The notes under the pieces: generated by a model
What the model was told of the DNA's origin: nothing
The model's input: only the letters and a program-made list of their open reading frames with translations
Databases searched by the model: none
Source of the DNA: Erwinia aphidicola
GTDB taxonomy: Bacteria > Pseudomonadota > Gammaproteobacteria > Enterobacterales > Enterobacteriaceae
NCBI RefSeq assembly: GCF_014773485.1
Contig: NZ_JACXBP010000004.1
Coordinates: 186,001-250,000, forward strand
Direction: 5' to 3'
Length of the DNA stretch: 64,000 nt
Position numbers and translations under genes: made by a program
Shown: one piece after another, positions 33,236 to 42,140 of the stretch
Layout: each line of letters begins with the position of its first letter
Position numbering within the stretch: position 1 is the first letter of the stretch

Positions 33236-34231
33236 TCAGCGCACATCCTTAAACCACTGCGGCACGGGGTGCGGGCCTTCCATGCGGCGGCGCAGTGTAT
33301 CGGGCTGCCCATCGCTGCCTGGCGTGCAGTGCAGGCGCTCAAAGCCCCAGCTGCCGTCACGGCCGGAGTAGTAGAGCGACCAGTTCTCATCATCGATGGC
33401 GAAATAGCGCTCGTGGTCGCTGCGCCGCGCTTCACCTGCGCAGTAATAGCTGCTCTGCCATTCGCGGTTAATTGCATAATCCATCGTTTCCACCATGATC
33501 TTGCCGAACCACTGCACCAGCCCCTGCATCGACAGCACGATAATAAAAAAGAAGGTGGTCAGGGTCAGCATCATTCTCGGCCTGCTGCCTTTCATCACCA
33601 CCAGAAAGGTGATACTGGCGGCGGGGTAAATAAGCAGTGAGAACCATACTGAAAAGTAGAGCACCTTGACCCACAGATTCAGCACCGGGGAGTCATCCAG
33701 CTTAATGCCGCTCATCATATAAAAATCGCTGGCGGCGTAGCTGCTGGTGATGGCGTAAATCACCGGTACGGCGGCACCCAGAATATATCCCGCCTTTTTT
33801 AACGTCTGGTTCTCGTTGCGCATTAAGGCGATCAGCAGCAGCAGGGCGGACAGCATCCCCAGCGCGACAAAGCCAAGCAGCAGATAGCGCCCCGGCCATA
33901 TCCAGCCGCCGTTCACGGTAAATATTGAGAGGAAGAACGCCAGCAGTGCCCAGGTTGCCAGCGTGTGCGCATTCTCCTCAAGGGAGTGCAGGGAGAAGCA
34001 GAGCCAGCCGCGCCGGAACCGGTCCAGCCAGCGCCAGTCATCGCGCCAGAACAGAAACAGCAGCAGCACCGCCAGGCTCAGCAGCAGGATGATGCCTTTG
34101 CCCGGCAGCTGCACGCCGACCAGCCATATATTCAGCAGGCCAAAAAGGCACAGTGCGGTCAGTGACGGCTCTTTCCTGATGGCACCCGCTATCCCTCTAA
34201 AAATCATTGCCGCCCGCTGCCTGAACCCCAT
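33236..34231 (-). CDS. multi-spanning inner-membrane protein of unknown function
   Basis: The 331-residue protein has about seven to eight membrane helices (LTALCLFGLLNIWLVGV, IILLLSLAVLLLFLFW, LATWALLAFFLSIFTV, YLLLGFVALGMLSALLLLIAL, AGYILGAAVPVIYAITSSY, VLYFSVWFSLLIYPAASITFLVVM, TTFFFIIVLSMQGLV). A soluble C-terminal tail of about 80 residues contains AINREWQSSYYCAGEARRSDHER and GFERLHC. I do not recognise a family. AGGAG lies nine bases before the ATG. It is a single gene downstream (leftward) of nothing obvious and may be specific to this lineage. Confidence 0.75.
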   Translation of the reverse strand: MGFRQRAAMIFRGIAGAIRKEPSLTALCLFGLLNIWLVGVQLPGKGIILLLSLAVLLLFLFWRDDWRWLDRFRRGWLCFSLHSLEENAHTLATWALLAFFLSIFTVNGGWIWPGRYLLLGFVALGMLSALLLLIALMRNENQTLKKAGYILGAAVPVIYAITSSYAASDFYMMSGIKLDDSPVLNLWVKVLYFSVWFSLLIYPAASITFLVVMKGSRPRMMLTLTTFFFIIVLSMQGLVQWFGKIMVETMDYAINREWQSSYYCAGEARRSDHERYFAIDDENWSLYYSGRDGSWGFERLHCTPGSDGQPDTLRRRMEGPHPVPQWFKDVR

Positions 34232-34404
34232 GGTGGTTAACTCCTGTGGTGAAAATTGTCCGCTAGCTTCTCGCTGATTAATCTGTGAAATGTCATCACG
34301 TATTTCTCGACGAGTAAAACTAAACTACAGGCTGTGGTAGCTTTTTTAGTGCGTGGCACCCAGAATACTCGCAGACGCAATTTAATACGCCGTGGAGGTA
34401 CAGC

Positions 34405-34965
34405 ATGCAACAAGGACCCTTAACCGAAGAGGAACTCGAGTTCCTGGACGAAATCTTAACCAAGTACGGTAATGACGATTCGGTGCTGGATGCCTCTGAA
34501 CTCGACGGTATGTTCACCGCTATCCTCTCCGGCCCAACGCTGGTGGAGCCGCAGGTGTGGCTGCCGGCGATCTGGGGCGGCGAAGAGAACGACCCGGAGT
34601 GGGAATCGGAAGAAGAGTTCGAGCAGTTTATGGAGCTGATCGCGCAGCATATGAATGATATTGCTGATCGACTGAGCGAGTACCCGGAGCAGTTCGAACC
34701 GCTGTTTGGCCTCAACGAGATGGAAGGCACCGAGTTTGTGGTGGTTGAGGAGTGGTGCTACGGCTATATGAAGGGCGTGGCGCTGGGCAACAACTGGCCA
34801 ACCCTGTCGGAAGCGCTGAAGCCCGCGCTGGCGGCTATCGCTCTGCACGGCAGCGAAGAGAACTTCGACAAGCTGGAAAGCATGAGCCCGGAAGAGCATG
34901 AGCAGAGTATCGAGGCGATCCGCCCGGCGGCACTCAGCCTGTTCAGCCCGAAGGTTCTGCACTAA
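34405..34965 (+). CDS. YecA/YgfB (UPF0149) family protein
   Basis: The 186-residue acidic protein has the UPF0149 pattern: LTEEELEFLDEILTKYG, SVLDASELDGMFTAILSGPTLVEPQVWLPAIWGG and EFVVVEEWCYGYMKGVAL. It lacks the C-terminal SEC-C zinc motif seen in E. coli YecA, so it is of the shorter type. Function is unknown. AGGTAC precedes the ATG. The gene ends just before a GC-rich hairpin (about 34970-35010) shared with the converging nlpA gene. Confidence 0.85.
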   Translation: MQQGPLTEEELEFLDEILTKYGNDDSVLDASELDGMFTAILSGPTLVEPQVWLPAIWGGEENDPEWESEEEFEQFMELIAQHMNDIADRLSEYPEQFEPLFGLNEMEGTEFVVVEEWCYGYMKGVALGNNWPTLSEALKPALAAIALHGSEENFDKLESMSPEEHEQSIEAIRPAALSLFSPKVLH

Positions 34966-35013
34966 AAAAATCAGGCTGGAAAATGCCCGCGCATTCTCCG
35001 GCCTTTTCTACTG

Positions 35014-35820
35014 TTACCAGCCCGGCACCGCGCCGCCGTTAAAGATCCCTTCCGCTGCTTTTGCCACTTCTGGCGACTCATACGACTTCACAAAATCCTG
35101 CACGTTCTGCGCATCCTTGTTGTCTTCCCGCGCCACGATAATATTGACGTAAGGCGACTGCTTATCTTCGATAAACACGTTGTCGCGCACCGGGTTCAGC
35201 CCGGTCTGCTGCAGGTAGGTGGTGCTGATAATCGCCACGGCGACCTGGGCATCATCCAGTACGCGCGGCAGCTGCGCGCCCTCAATCTCCATAATCTTCA
35301 GCTGCAGCGGGTTGCGGGTGATATCGGCGCTGGTCGGCAGCAGGCCGGTGCCCGCCTTCAGGGTAATCAGCTGCTCTTTTTGCAGCAGCAGCAGGGCGCG
35401 GCCCAGGTTGGTCGGGTCGTTAGGGATGGCGATGGTATCGCCCTGTTTTAATTCGCTGACCTGCTTAATCTTTTTCGAGTAGCCCGCCATCGGGAAGACG
35501 AAGGTGTTACCGACCGCGACCAGCGTGGTGCCTTTGGCCTTGTTGTCCTGCTCAAGGAACGGACGATGCTGGAAGACGTTGGCATCGAGGTCGCCATGCG
35601 CGGTCGGGTCGTTAGGCAGCAGCGAGCCGCTGAAGCCAACCAGTTCCACATCCAGCCCGTACTTCTCCTTCGCCACTTTTTTTGCCACTTCGGCCACGTC
35701 CTGCTCGGCACCGTTAATCACGCCGACCTTAATATGGTGCGCGTCGGCGCTTTTCCGATCGCAGCCGCTCAGCAGCATGCCCAGCATCAGTGCCGCGGCG
35801 GTAAGTACAGGCAGTTTCAC
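35014..35820 (-). CDS. nlpA: NlpA/MetQ-family substrate-binding lipoprotein
   Basis: From a GTG at 35820 (AAGGA nine bases upstream) the 268-residue protein has a lipoprotein signal (MLLSGCDRK). The binding-protein body has IKVGVINGAEQDVAEVAKKVAKEKYGLDVELVGFSGSLLPN, DANVFQHRPFLEQ, IAIPNDPTNLGRALLLLQ and the ending FNGGAVPGW. It is closest to E. coli NlpA (lipoprotein-28), a methionine-binding homologue. An ATG at 35841 would add seven residues but places the ribosome site inside the coding frame. It stands without metN/metI beside it. Confidence 0.92.
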   Translation of the reverse strand: MKLPVLTAAALMLGMLLSGCDRKSADAHHIKVGVINGAEQDVAEVAKKVAKEKYGLDVELVGFSGSLLPNDPTAHGDLDANVFQHRPFLEQDNKAKGTTLVAVGNTFVFPMAGYSKKIKQVSELKQGDTIAIPNDPTNLGRALLLLQKEQLITLKAGTGLLPTSADITRNPLQLKIMEIEGAQLPRVLDDAQVAVAIISTTYLQQTGLNPVRDNVFIEDKQSPYVNIIVAREDNKDAQNVQDFVKSYESPEVAKAAEGIFNGGAVPGW

Positions 35821-35967
35821 GTTATTTGTCCTTAAATACAAAGAGGTAGAAAGCTAACCACTATCCGTGAATCCGCCGCTGAGTCAACGGCGCAGTCCAG
35901 GCTAAAAAAGCACATGATATAAGCAGGAGGAGTAAGAGGGGTTATCGCGGCAGGTAGAGCGCAGGCG

Positions 35968-36225
35968 TTACTCTGGGTGCTGTTGCAAATACCACTGGCG
36001 CACCAGCTCGGCCAGCTCATCTTCAACGGTGTAGAAATAGCAGGAAGGCACGTTCAATATCGACGCAAGGCGGCACACCAGCTCGAAGTCCGGCACATGA
36101 ATGCCGCGTTCGTACTGGTTCATGCGCGCGCTGGAGGTCGCTTCATCAATCCCGGCCAATACGCCGAGTTTTTGCTGAGAGATCCCTTTACGCAGGCGGG
36201 CTTCCTTTAAACGGTGTGACAGCAT
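35968..36225 (-). CDS. XRE-family helix-turn-helix regulator
   Basis: The 85-residue protein has a Cro/C1-type domain: LSHRLKEARLRKGISQQKLGVLAGID, SSARMNQYERGIHVPDFELVCRLASILNVP, then a short helix (DELAELVRQWYLQQ). It is a small DNA-binding repressor of unknown target. It is divergent from the Nlp-like gene; the 119 nt between them contains an AT-rich stretch suitable for both promoters. Confidence 0.88.
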   Translation of the reverse strand: MLSHRLKEARLRKGISQQKLGVLAGIDEATSSARMNQYERGIHVPDFELVCRLASILNVPSCYFYTVEDELAELVRQWYLQQHPE

Positions 36226-36344
36226 GGCGATCCTGATGCGTTAACAAGTAACAGGATTCTCTTAGCTGCTTATGCAAATTGTACTAAGTTATACTTAGTG
36301 TTAATTTTACAGACTCAGGAGTTTAGCCAGCAGCAGAGGGAGCG

Positions 36345-36647
36345 ATGAAAAGAAAAGATATGCATCCGGCCGATATCATTGCGGCATTTAAGAAAAAGGG
36401 GATCTCCCTGGCGCAGCTGTCGCGCCAGGTTGGGCTGAGTTCGGGAACGCTGGGCAATGCGTTGAAACGGCCCTGGCCGAAAGGGGAGTTTATTATTGCG
36501 GGTGCGTTAGGCAAGCATCCGGCGGACATCTGGCCAACGCGGTACTACGACAGGCGGGGGCGCCTGCTGCCAAGAGAAAATTTGATCCGCCGCCAACGGT
36601 CGGTGGCGACGGATCGCGCAGAGGATGAGGATATCACTGCGCCATAA
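36345..36647 (+). CDS. Nlp/SfsB-like DNA-binding protein
   Basis: The 100-residue protein has the Ner/Nlp helix-turn-helix: MHPADIIAAFKKKGISLAQLSRQVGLSSGTLGNALKRPWPKGEFIIAGALGKHPADIWPTRYYD. This resembles E. coli Nlp (SfsB) and phage Mu Ner. E. coli Nlp affects maltose gene expression, but the target here is unknown. Its 3' end overlaps the ampH 3' end on the other strand by 14 nt. Confidence 0.85.
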   Translation: MKRKDMHPADIIAAFKKKGISLAQLSRQVGLSSGTLGNALKRPWPKGEFIIAGALGKHPADIWPTRYYDRRGRLLPRENLIRRQRSVATDRAEDEDITAP

Positions 36648-37809
36648 TGCTGGCGGCAAGCTGTGCGCTGCCAGAACTGTTACCTATCAGCTCGGTCAGC
36701 AGGTTGTTGACCCCATCGCTCATTGGCGTAAAGCGGGTCTCTGCTGAGCGGGCTACCACGATAAAGACGCCCACGCTGTACTGCGGCACCATCGCCATAT
36801 AGGTGATGAAGCCGCCGCCGCCGCCGGTTTTTTCAATAATGCCCGGTCGGCCGTCACGCGGACCCATATAGACCCAGCCCATGCCGAGCGCGTCGGCGCG
36901 GCCCGGCACGTCCATGCCGTCGACTTTGGTCAACTGCGCGCGCTGGTAGATCATGGTCTGCAGTCGGTCAGCCTGCGGGCTGCGGGTGTGAACGTCGGAG
37001 GAGAGGAACTGCTGCATCCAGCGGCCCATATCATCAGGCGTTGAGTATACGCCCCCGCTGCCAATCGCCGCCAGCGAGTTGTTGCACGGGCTTGGGCTTT
37101 TCGCCGGGATCATCAGGCGTGCGCACTGGTCAGGTGAAGGGGTAAAGGTGGTGTCTTTCATTCCCAGCGGTCGGGTGATCTTCTCCTGCAGCAGCGCGGG
37201 ATAGGGCTTGCCGCCCGCGCGCGCCAGCGCATCGCCCAGCAGGTCAAAGCCCAGGTTCGAATAAGCGGCGCGTTCGCCCGGCGCATATTTTAGCTGTGCG
37301 CTGCGCAGCCAGGCCCAGCGCTGGCTGTAAGTTGGCCAGGTAAATACCGCACGGTTTGCTTTGCCGCCGGGCTGTTCACGCGGCAGGGCGGCGGTGTGAG
37401 TGGCCAGGTTGATCAGGCGGATAGGCTGGCCGTTGTAGCTCGGTACACGGCTGCCGGGCGGGGCGTATTTGCTGAGTGGGTCATTGAGCTGTAAGCGCCC
37501 CTCTTCGGCCAGTTTAACCATCAGCTCGCTGCTCATCAGCTTGCTGAGCGAGGCGATGCGGATCAGCGAATCTTTTTGTGGCCGCTGGCTGCTGCCGGGG
37601 CGCACGGAACCGCGGCTGACGAACACCCGCTGGTTGGCATCAATCGCTACCATCGCCATACCGCTGGCCTTGGTATTGTAGAAAATATTATCGGCGTAGC
37701 GTTCGACGGTCTGCGAAGCCAGCAGCGGGTCCGGCGTGGTTCGCGCCTGGCTCAGCAGTGGCAGAGCCAGGGCGGGAAGCAGCAGAAAAGCATAGAGCGA
37801 AGATTTCAA
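36634..37809 (-). CDS. ampH: AmpH-type penicillin-binding carboxypeptidase/endopeptidase
   Basis: The 391-residue protein has signal peptide MKSSLYAFLLLPALALPLLSQARTTP. The serine beta-lactamase fold has SxxK as IASLSKLMSSE (Ser/Lys pair in SLSK), YxN as AAYSNLGFDLLG and the KTG box as IIEKTGGGGGF. AmpH is a class C-like protein with DD-carboxypeptidase and endopeptidase activity on peptidoglycan and little beta-lactamase activity. It is normal in length and isolated, reading leftward. Confidence 0.92.
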   Translation of the reverse strand: MKSSLYAFLLLPALALPLLSQARTTPDPLLASQTVERYADNIFYNTKASGMAMVAIDANQRVFVSRGSVRPGSSQRPQKDSLIRIASLSKLMSSELMVKLAEEGRLQLNDPLSKYAPPGSRVPSYNGQPIRLINLATHTAALPREQPGGKANRAVFTWPTYSQRWAWLRSAQLKYAPGERAAYSNLGFDLLGDALARAGGKPYPALLQEKITRPLGMKDTTFTPSPDQCARLMIPAKSPSPCNNSLAAIGSGGVYSTPDDMGRWMQQFLSSDVHTRSPQADRLQTMIYQRAQLTKVDGMDVPGRADALGMGWVYMGPRDGRPGIIEKTGGGGGFITYMAMVPQYSVGVFIVVARSAETRFTPMSDGVNNLLTELIGNSSGSAQLAASIMAQ

Positions 37810-37903
37810 CGGGCGTGCATCCCTGTAAGTGAATGATTGACCGCTTCATAGTAGATTTTCTGCTTTTAACTGCAAGCGATTCCTTTAGCGGAAATGTGCC
37901 ACT

Positions 37904-40195
37904 TCAGGGTTGAGCCGTGACCTTCAGGCTGACCAGCCCTATCCCCAGCTTACGTGCCGCAAAACCATCTACCGTACCTTCACTGGTTTCAATCGGCTCC
38001 GGCGGCGTGATGACGATGCTGCGCGCCCGTGACGGGTTATCCACCTGCAGCGTCATCGTGGTGTCCTGCGCGCCGAAGGTCACCTGCTGCTGCCAGTCAC
38101 CGACTCTGACCTGCACCGGGCGCAGGCTGTTATTGCCAAAGGCGCGGGCGCTCATCGTCAGCGCAAACTTAGCTGGCAGAGGCTCCAGATACTGGATGGT
38201 GACATCCGGCAGCAGGTTGGCATCCGACCAGCGCCCCCAGTTTTCAGCATAAGAGAGGCCGGACACTTTCTGCACCTGCTGCGGCAGGCCAGGCAGATTG
38301 AACTGAATGCTGTCCGAGGCGTATTTCAGGTCGGCGTCGGCTATCTTCAGGCGCGTCAGGCTGCGCTGATAGCGATCGTCACTCTGCTCACCCTTGCTAA
38401 AGGTGATTTTCCCCAGCGTGTTGCCCGGTTTAACCTGAATAATGGTCGGGTGCGCATTCAGCGTACCGTTTGCCACGCACAGGCCGTTGTTCATTATCAG
38501 CTTGTCATCCCATACGCTGCCTATTTTGTAGCAGCGATCGATCCAGACAAACTTCTCGTCGGGGGCGAATCTTGCCAGCTGCTGTTTCAGCGGGGTCGCC
38601 AGGTAAGCATCCAGCTTCGGTTCAATCTTATTTGGCATCACTGACAGTAACAGCGGCAGCTTGAAGTGGGCGCCAGAGAAGCTGAAGGTATTTTTCTCGC
38701 TATCAATTTTGTAGTCGGAGATCGCTTTCGGGAAGTTCCACAGCGAAATCACGTCCGGCTTCCACTCGTTGATCTTCTCTTTGATATTGAGATAGGTGGC
38801 GGAAAGGGAGGTGGAGGAGAGGCTGCTGCGCCCCAGGCCGATAAAGTTATCGCCGCCCATCGCATCCAGCACCGTGGCGCCGTTGTCCAGCGTGTTGCGC
38901 TTCAGCGAAATCACTTTGCTGCTGACGTCATCGCCGCGCAGCATAAAGAACAGATCGCGGCGATCGTGCTGGTTAAGATATTTGTAGGCGGTGTTGTTCA
39001 TCGCCAGATGGTCGGAGCTGACCACGATAATGGTGTTTTTGAAATACGGCGTGGCGCGGATTTTTTCAATCAGTCTGGCAATATGCTCCTGGCCGCAGGC
39101 AACCGCCGCGAAGGATTTATTCTCTTTGCCGTCAAACGGATAAGACTTGCGCTGGCAGCTGCGGGAGATAAAGCCATCCGGATGATGGGTATCTACGGTC
39201 AGGGCAAACAGCGAGAACGGCTGGTTTTTCTGCGCCAGCTCCAGATATTTGTCAAACACCACCTCCAGCACGGTATCGTCATACCAGCCCCAGTCGTTGC
39301 GATATTTCGGGTCTTTCACCACGCCAGCCAGCTCTTTAAAACCGTACATATGGTCAAAGCCGTGCGAGGAGAGGAACAGATCCTTGCCCGCGAAGCTCAG
39401 GCTGGCACCCTGGTAGAAATAGTTCTGATAACCGGAAGATTTCAGGATATCGCCAAGGCAGACATTCTGCGGGTAGAAGGTCGACAGCGAGCTGGAAGCG
39501 TTGCCGTCAAACGGCGCAAACAGCGGGATGCCGCACTGTGAGGCCACCATACCGGCAATGGTGTATTCGGTGCCGGGCAGCTGTTCAGTATTGCTGAAGT
39601 CCAGCGAGTTATTTTTAATTTCGTTCAGTTCAGGTGCCAGTTTTGGAAACGCATGCTCATCAAAATAGGTGCGTTCCAGGCTTTCGGCGTAGATATACAC
39701 CAGATTAGGGCGATCGCCGCGTAAGCTTTTTCCCGGCACCTGATAATGACTATAAAAATCCGAGTCGCCTTTGGTCATTTGTGACTTAATTAAATTGGTG
39801 ACCTGCTGATAAGCCGGGGTGGTTTTGATCGAGAGTACGGCAAGCACCAATGCCAGCAGGCTATATAATTTGCTGTAGTTATGGTTTTTACGCAGTCGTA
39901 ATACCCAGGATAATAACAGGAATAGCAGTAATAACGTTATTATCAGCGCCACCGCTGGCAGAATATACTTCTGCACCCCGGCGCCGCTCAGGCTGCTGGT
40001 GATGGTATAAATAACCGCATCGTTAATGCCTTCACCGGTGAAATAATTACTCGCCAGCAGTGAAGCATTCAGCACAATGTAGACGCCCAGCAGTACCAGC
40101 ACCGCCGAGAACCACAGCTTATGGCGTCCTGCCTTCCATGTGTAAAGTGATACAGAAGCGATAAAAAATAGGAGTGATAACCATTCTGAAACCAT
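37904..40195 (-). CDS. opgB: OpgB phosphoglycerol transferase I
   Basis: From ATG 40195 the 763-residue protein has four N-terminal membrane helices (to about 150) and a periplasmic sulfatase-like catalytic domain. That domain has LVYIYAESLERTYFDEHAF with the acceptor-type residue block, EYTIAGMVASQCGIPLFAPFDGNASSS, LFALTVDTHHPDGFISR and TIIVVSSDHLAMNN. It transfers phosphoglycerol from phosphatidylglycerol to osmoregulated periplasmic glucans. It matches E. coli OpgB (MdoB) along its whole length. Only an opgB gene is here; opgGH must lie elsewhere. Confidence 0.95.
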   Translation of the reverse strand: MVSEWLSLLFFIASVSLYTWKAGRHKLWFSAVLVLLGVYIVLNASLLASNYFTGEGINDAVIYTITSSLSGAGVQKYILPAVALIITLLLLFLLLSWVLRLRKNHNYSKLYSLLALVLAVLSIKTTPAYQQVTNLIKSQMTKGDSDFYSHYQVPGKSLRGDRPNLVYIYAESLERTYFDEHAFPKLAPELNEIKNNSLDFSNTEQLPGTEYTIAGMVASQCGIPLFAPFDGNASSSLSTFYPQNVCLGDILKSSGYQNYFYQGASLSFAGKDLFLSSHGFDHMYGFKELAGVVKDPKYRNDWGWYDDTVLEVVFDKYLELAQKNQPFSLFALTVDTHHPDGFISRSCQRKSYPFDGKENKSFAAVACGQEHIARLIEKIRATPYFKNTIIVVSSDHLAMNNTAYKYLNQHDRRDLFFMLRGDDVSSKVISLKRNTLDNGATVLDAMGGDNFIGLGRSSLSSTSLSATYLNIKEKINEWKPDVISLWNFPKAISDYKIDSEKNTFSFSGAHFKLPLLLSVMPNKIEPKLDAYLATPLKQQLARFAPDEKFVWIDRCYKIGSVWDDKLIMNNGLCVANGTLNAHPTIIQVKPGNTLGKITFSKGEQSDDRYQRSLTRLKIADADLKYASDSIQFNLPGLPQQVQKVSGLSYAENWGRWSDANLLPDVTIQYLEPLPAKFALTMSARAFGNNSLRPVQVRVGDWQQQVTFGAQDTTMTLQVDNPSRARSIVITPPEPIETSEGTVDGFAARKLGIGLVSLKVTAQP

Positions 40196-40225
40196 CGGAT
40201 CAATTTTACCCTGTATGTGACGCAA

Positions 40226-40797
40226 TCCCTGTCAGGTGCCTGCGAAAAGAAAATATTAAGTTCAACGGATTAATTTAACGCAGCGAATTATCTCTGGCAA
40301 CCAACCAGGGGGACAGGAAAATGTGATAGTGCCCACGCCAGGAACCCCGCCGTTTACCTTTCGTTTAACTTTGCGTGACGCAATGATGACTTTTTTCAAT
40401 CTGCTGTTTGCGGGCGATAAGGCTATTTGACGCTGCTTTTCATTGCTACAGGCGAAGCCACCTTCACTCAGCCATGACCAGATAGTCGAATAGCCCGGAT
40501 TTGGCGCGAAGTATCTTAAACATAATTAATGAGTGAGTGCAGGAGGGAATAATCTCAAAATTAGGATTTAGCTCACATAAATGGCGAGTCAGCATCTTTT
40601 TCATTTAAAAACCACAAAAAGCCGTCACGATGTTGCAAAAATGTTAATTGCGCCAAATTTTTGCAATCTCGCTATGCAGAAACGGGTGGGTTCACATTTA
40701 GGGATAAAACCCGGTTAAGAATCAGGCGTTTTTATGATTGCGCATTTCGTGAAAACTGCTCCCCTCCGGGGGAGTGGTCTACTCAGGGAGGGTAATG
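40226..40797. promoter_or_regulatory. opgB / porin divergent control region with inverted repeat
   Basis: About 570 nt without a gene. A perfect 10-bp inverted repeat (TTGCAAAAAT at 40633-40642, ATTTTTGCAA at 40657-40666) lies some 130 nt before the porin start and could be an operator or leader structure. Just before the porin Shine-Dalgarno is a small hairpin CTCCCC-TCC-GGGGGAG (about 40759-40774) that could affect translation. Confidence 0.45.
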
Positions 40798-41937
40798 ATG
40801 AAACTCGCTTGCACGCTTCACCTGTGTCGTTCCGCGCTGCTGCTGCTACTTTTTTCCACCTCATGCCGGGCTGAGATCACCCTGCTCAGGGCCGATCCGC
40901 AGGGGGGCAGCTCGCTAAGCCGCTTCAATTTACGCGTCGGCGGCGATATCCGTATGAGTATCTATGATGTGATGGGCGGTAAAGATCGCGGTTCTTATCA
41001 GCGCAACCTGTTTGATGGCGGCTCGCGCCTGCGTTTCCATCTGCGCTATCGGCTGGATAACGACTTCAGCCTGGTGGGCTACGCGGAAACAGGGGTGAAT
41101 AGCGCTGAGCTGATCGGCTGGCACGGCCACTATGCTGAAGGGGCGCGCAACACCAGTAATCGACAGCTGTTTGCCGGGGTACGCAGTCAGCGCTGGGGCG
41201 AACTCACCTGGGGCCACCGCGACAGTATCTATTACCAGGTGGTGACCGCTAAAACCGATATCTGGGGCAACGATATGCACACCGAGCCGGTGGAGAACGG
41301 GATGGAGGCAAATGCCGATGGTTCCTGGCACGCCCGCCGATCGCTCAACTACCTGCAACATTTCGGCCCCGTCGATCTCTACGCCAGCTATCTTTTCCCG
41401 GTTAATCCATACTACAGCCGTGGCGCAAGGTACAAGCGGCATGATGGTCAGTCACTGGGGATTGACGACCATGTAACACCCCGGCTGTCGTGGGGGCTGG
41501 CGTGGAACCGCACCCGCGCCTCCATGAGTGATGCACAGCAGCAGCGTAAGCGCTTTGATCAGCAGATCCTGGGAACCGGGTTCTCCTGGAAGCCAGGGCA
41601 CTGGACGGTGGCGGCGACCGGCGGCTGGTTCCGTAACTTTACCCCTCTGGCCGGCCGATCGCTGCGGCGCTACTTTGCCACCCGCGCCTGGGGGCTGAGC
41701 TATTTCATCGGGCGGGACTTTGCGGTAAATCGCTACGGGCTGAAAAGCATCATGCCGATCTACTTTGGCGCCCAGCTGCGTGCCGGCCAGCATCGTGAGC
41801 GCTACCAGCGTGAGAATGGTCTGGGCGTGGAGTTCTTTTTATACAAAGGATTCCGTTTTGACTATCAGCATGTGTTTCGCTCCAGCAATGACCACATTGG
41901 TGATTTAAATTTGTTTCGCCTGCGCTATGACTTCTAA
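40798..41937 (+). CDS. outer-membrane porin-like protein (first of tandem pair)
   Basis: The 379-residue protein has a signal peptide ending SCRA|EITLLRADPQGGSSLSRFNLRVGGDIRMS, then alternating amphipathic strands of a general porin barrel with FDGGSRLRFHLRY, GHYAEGARNTSNRQLFAGV, WGNDM, and C-terminal Phe (NLFRLRYDF). AGGGAGG precedes the two adjacent ATGs (40795, 40798). It is about half identical by eye to the next gene, so the pair arose by duplication, but this copy is more basic and has diverged in the loops. Pore size and substrate cannot be inferred. Confidence 0.85.
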   Translation: MKLACTLHLCRSALLLLLFSTSCRAEITLLRADPQGGSSLSRFNLRVGGDIRMSIYDVMGGKDRGSYQRNLFDGGSRLRFHLRYRLDNDFSLVGYAETGVNSAELIGWHGHYAEGARNTSNRQLFAGVRSQRWGELTWGHRDSIYYQVVTAKTDIWGNDMHTEPVENGMEANADGSWHARRSLNYLQHFGPVDLYASYLFPVNPYYSRGARYKRHDGQSLGIDDHVTPRLSWGLAWNRTRASMSDAQQQRKRFDQQILGTGFSWKPGHWTVAATGGWFRNFTPLAGRSLRRYFATRAWGLSYFIGRDFAVNRYGLKSIMPIYFGAQLRAGQHRERYQRENGLGVEFFLYKGFRFDYQHVFRSSNDHIGDLNLFRLRYDF

Positions 41938-42140
41938 AGACTATTTGGCTTTTGTTTAGGCACGGTCAATAAATACCGCACATTTTGATAATTTGTGTGA
42001 ATAAAAAAACATAATGAAATATTTGCTTAATCTCTTCGTGCGCAAAACCGCACAAAATCGTCATGCAGATGAACTAAATGTCACTTATTTCGGGCTAATA
42101 TCTCGCCGTTATATTTGGCAATATTACACAGGGCTACATA

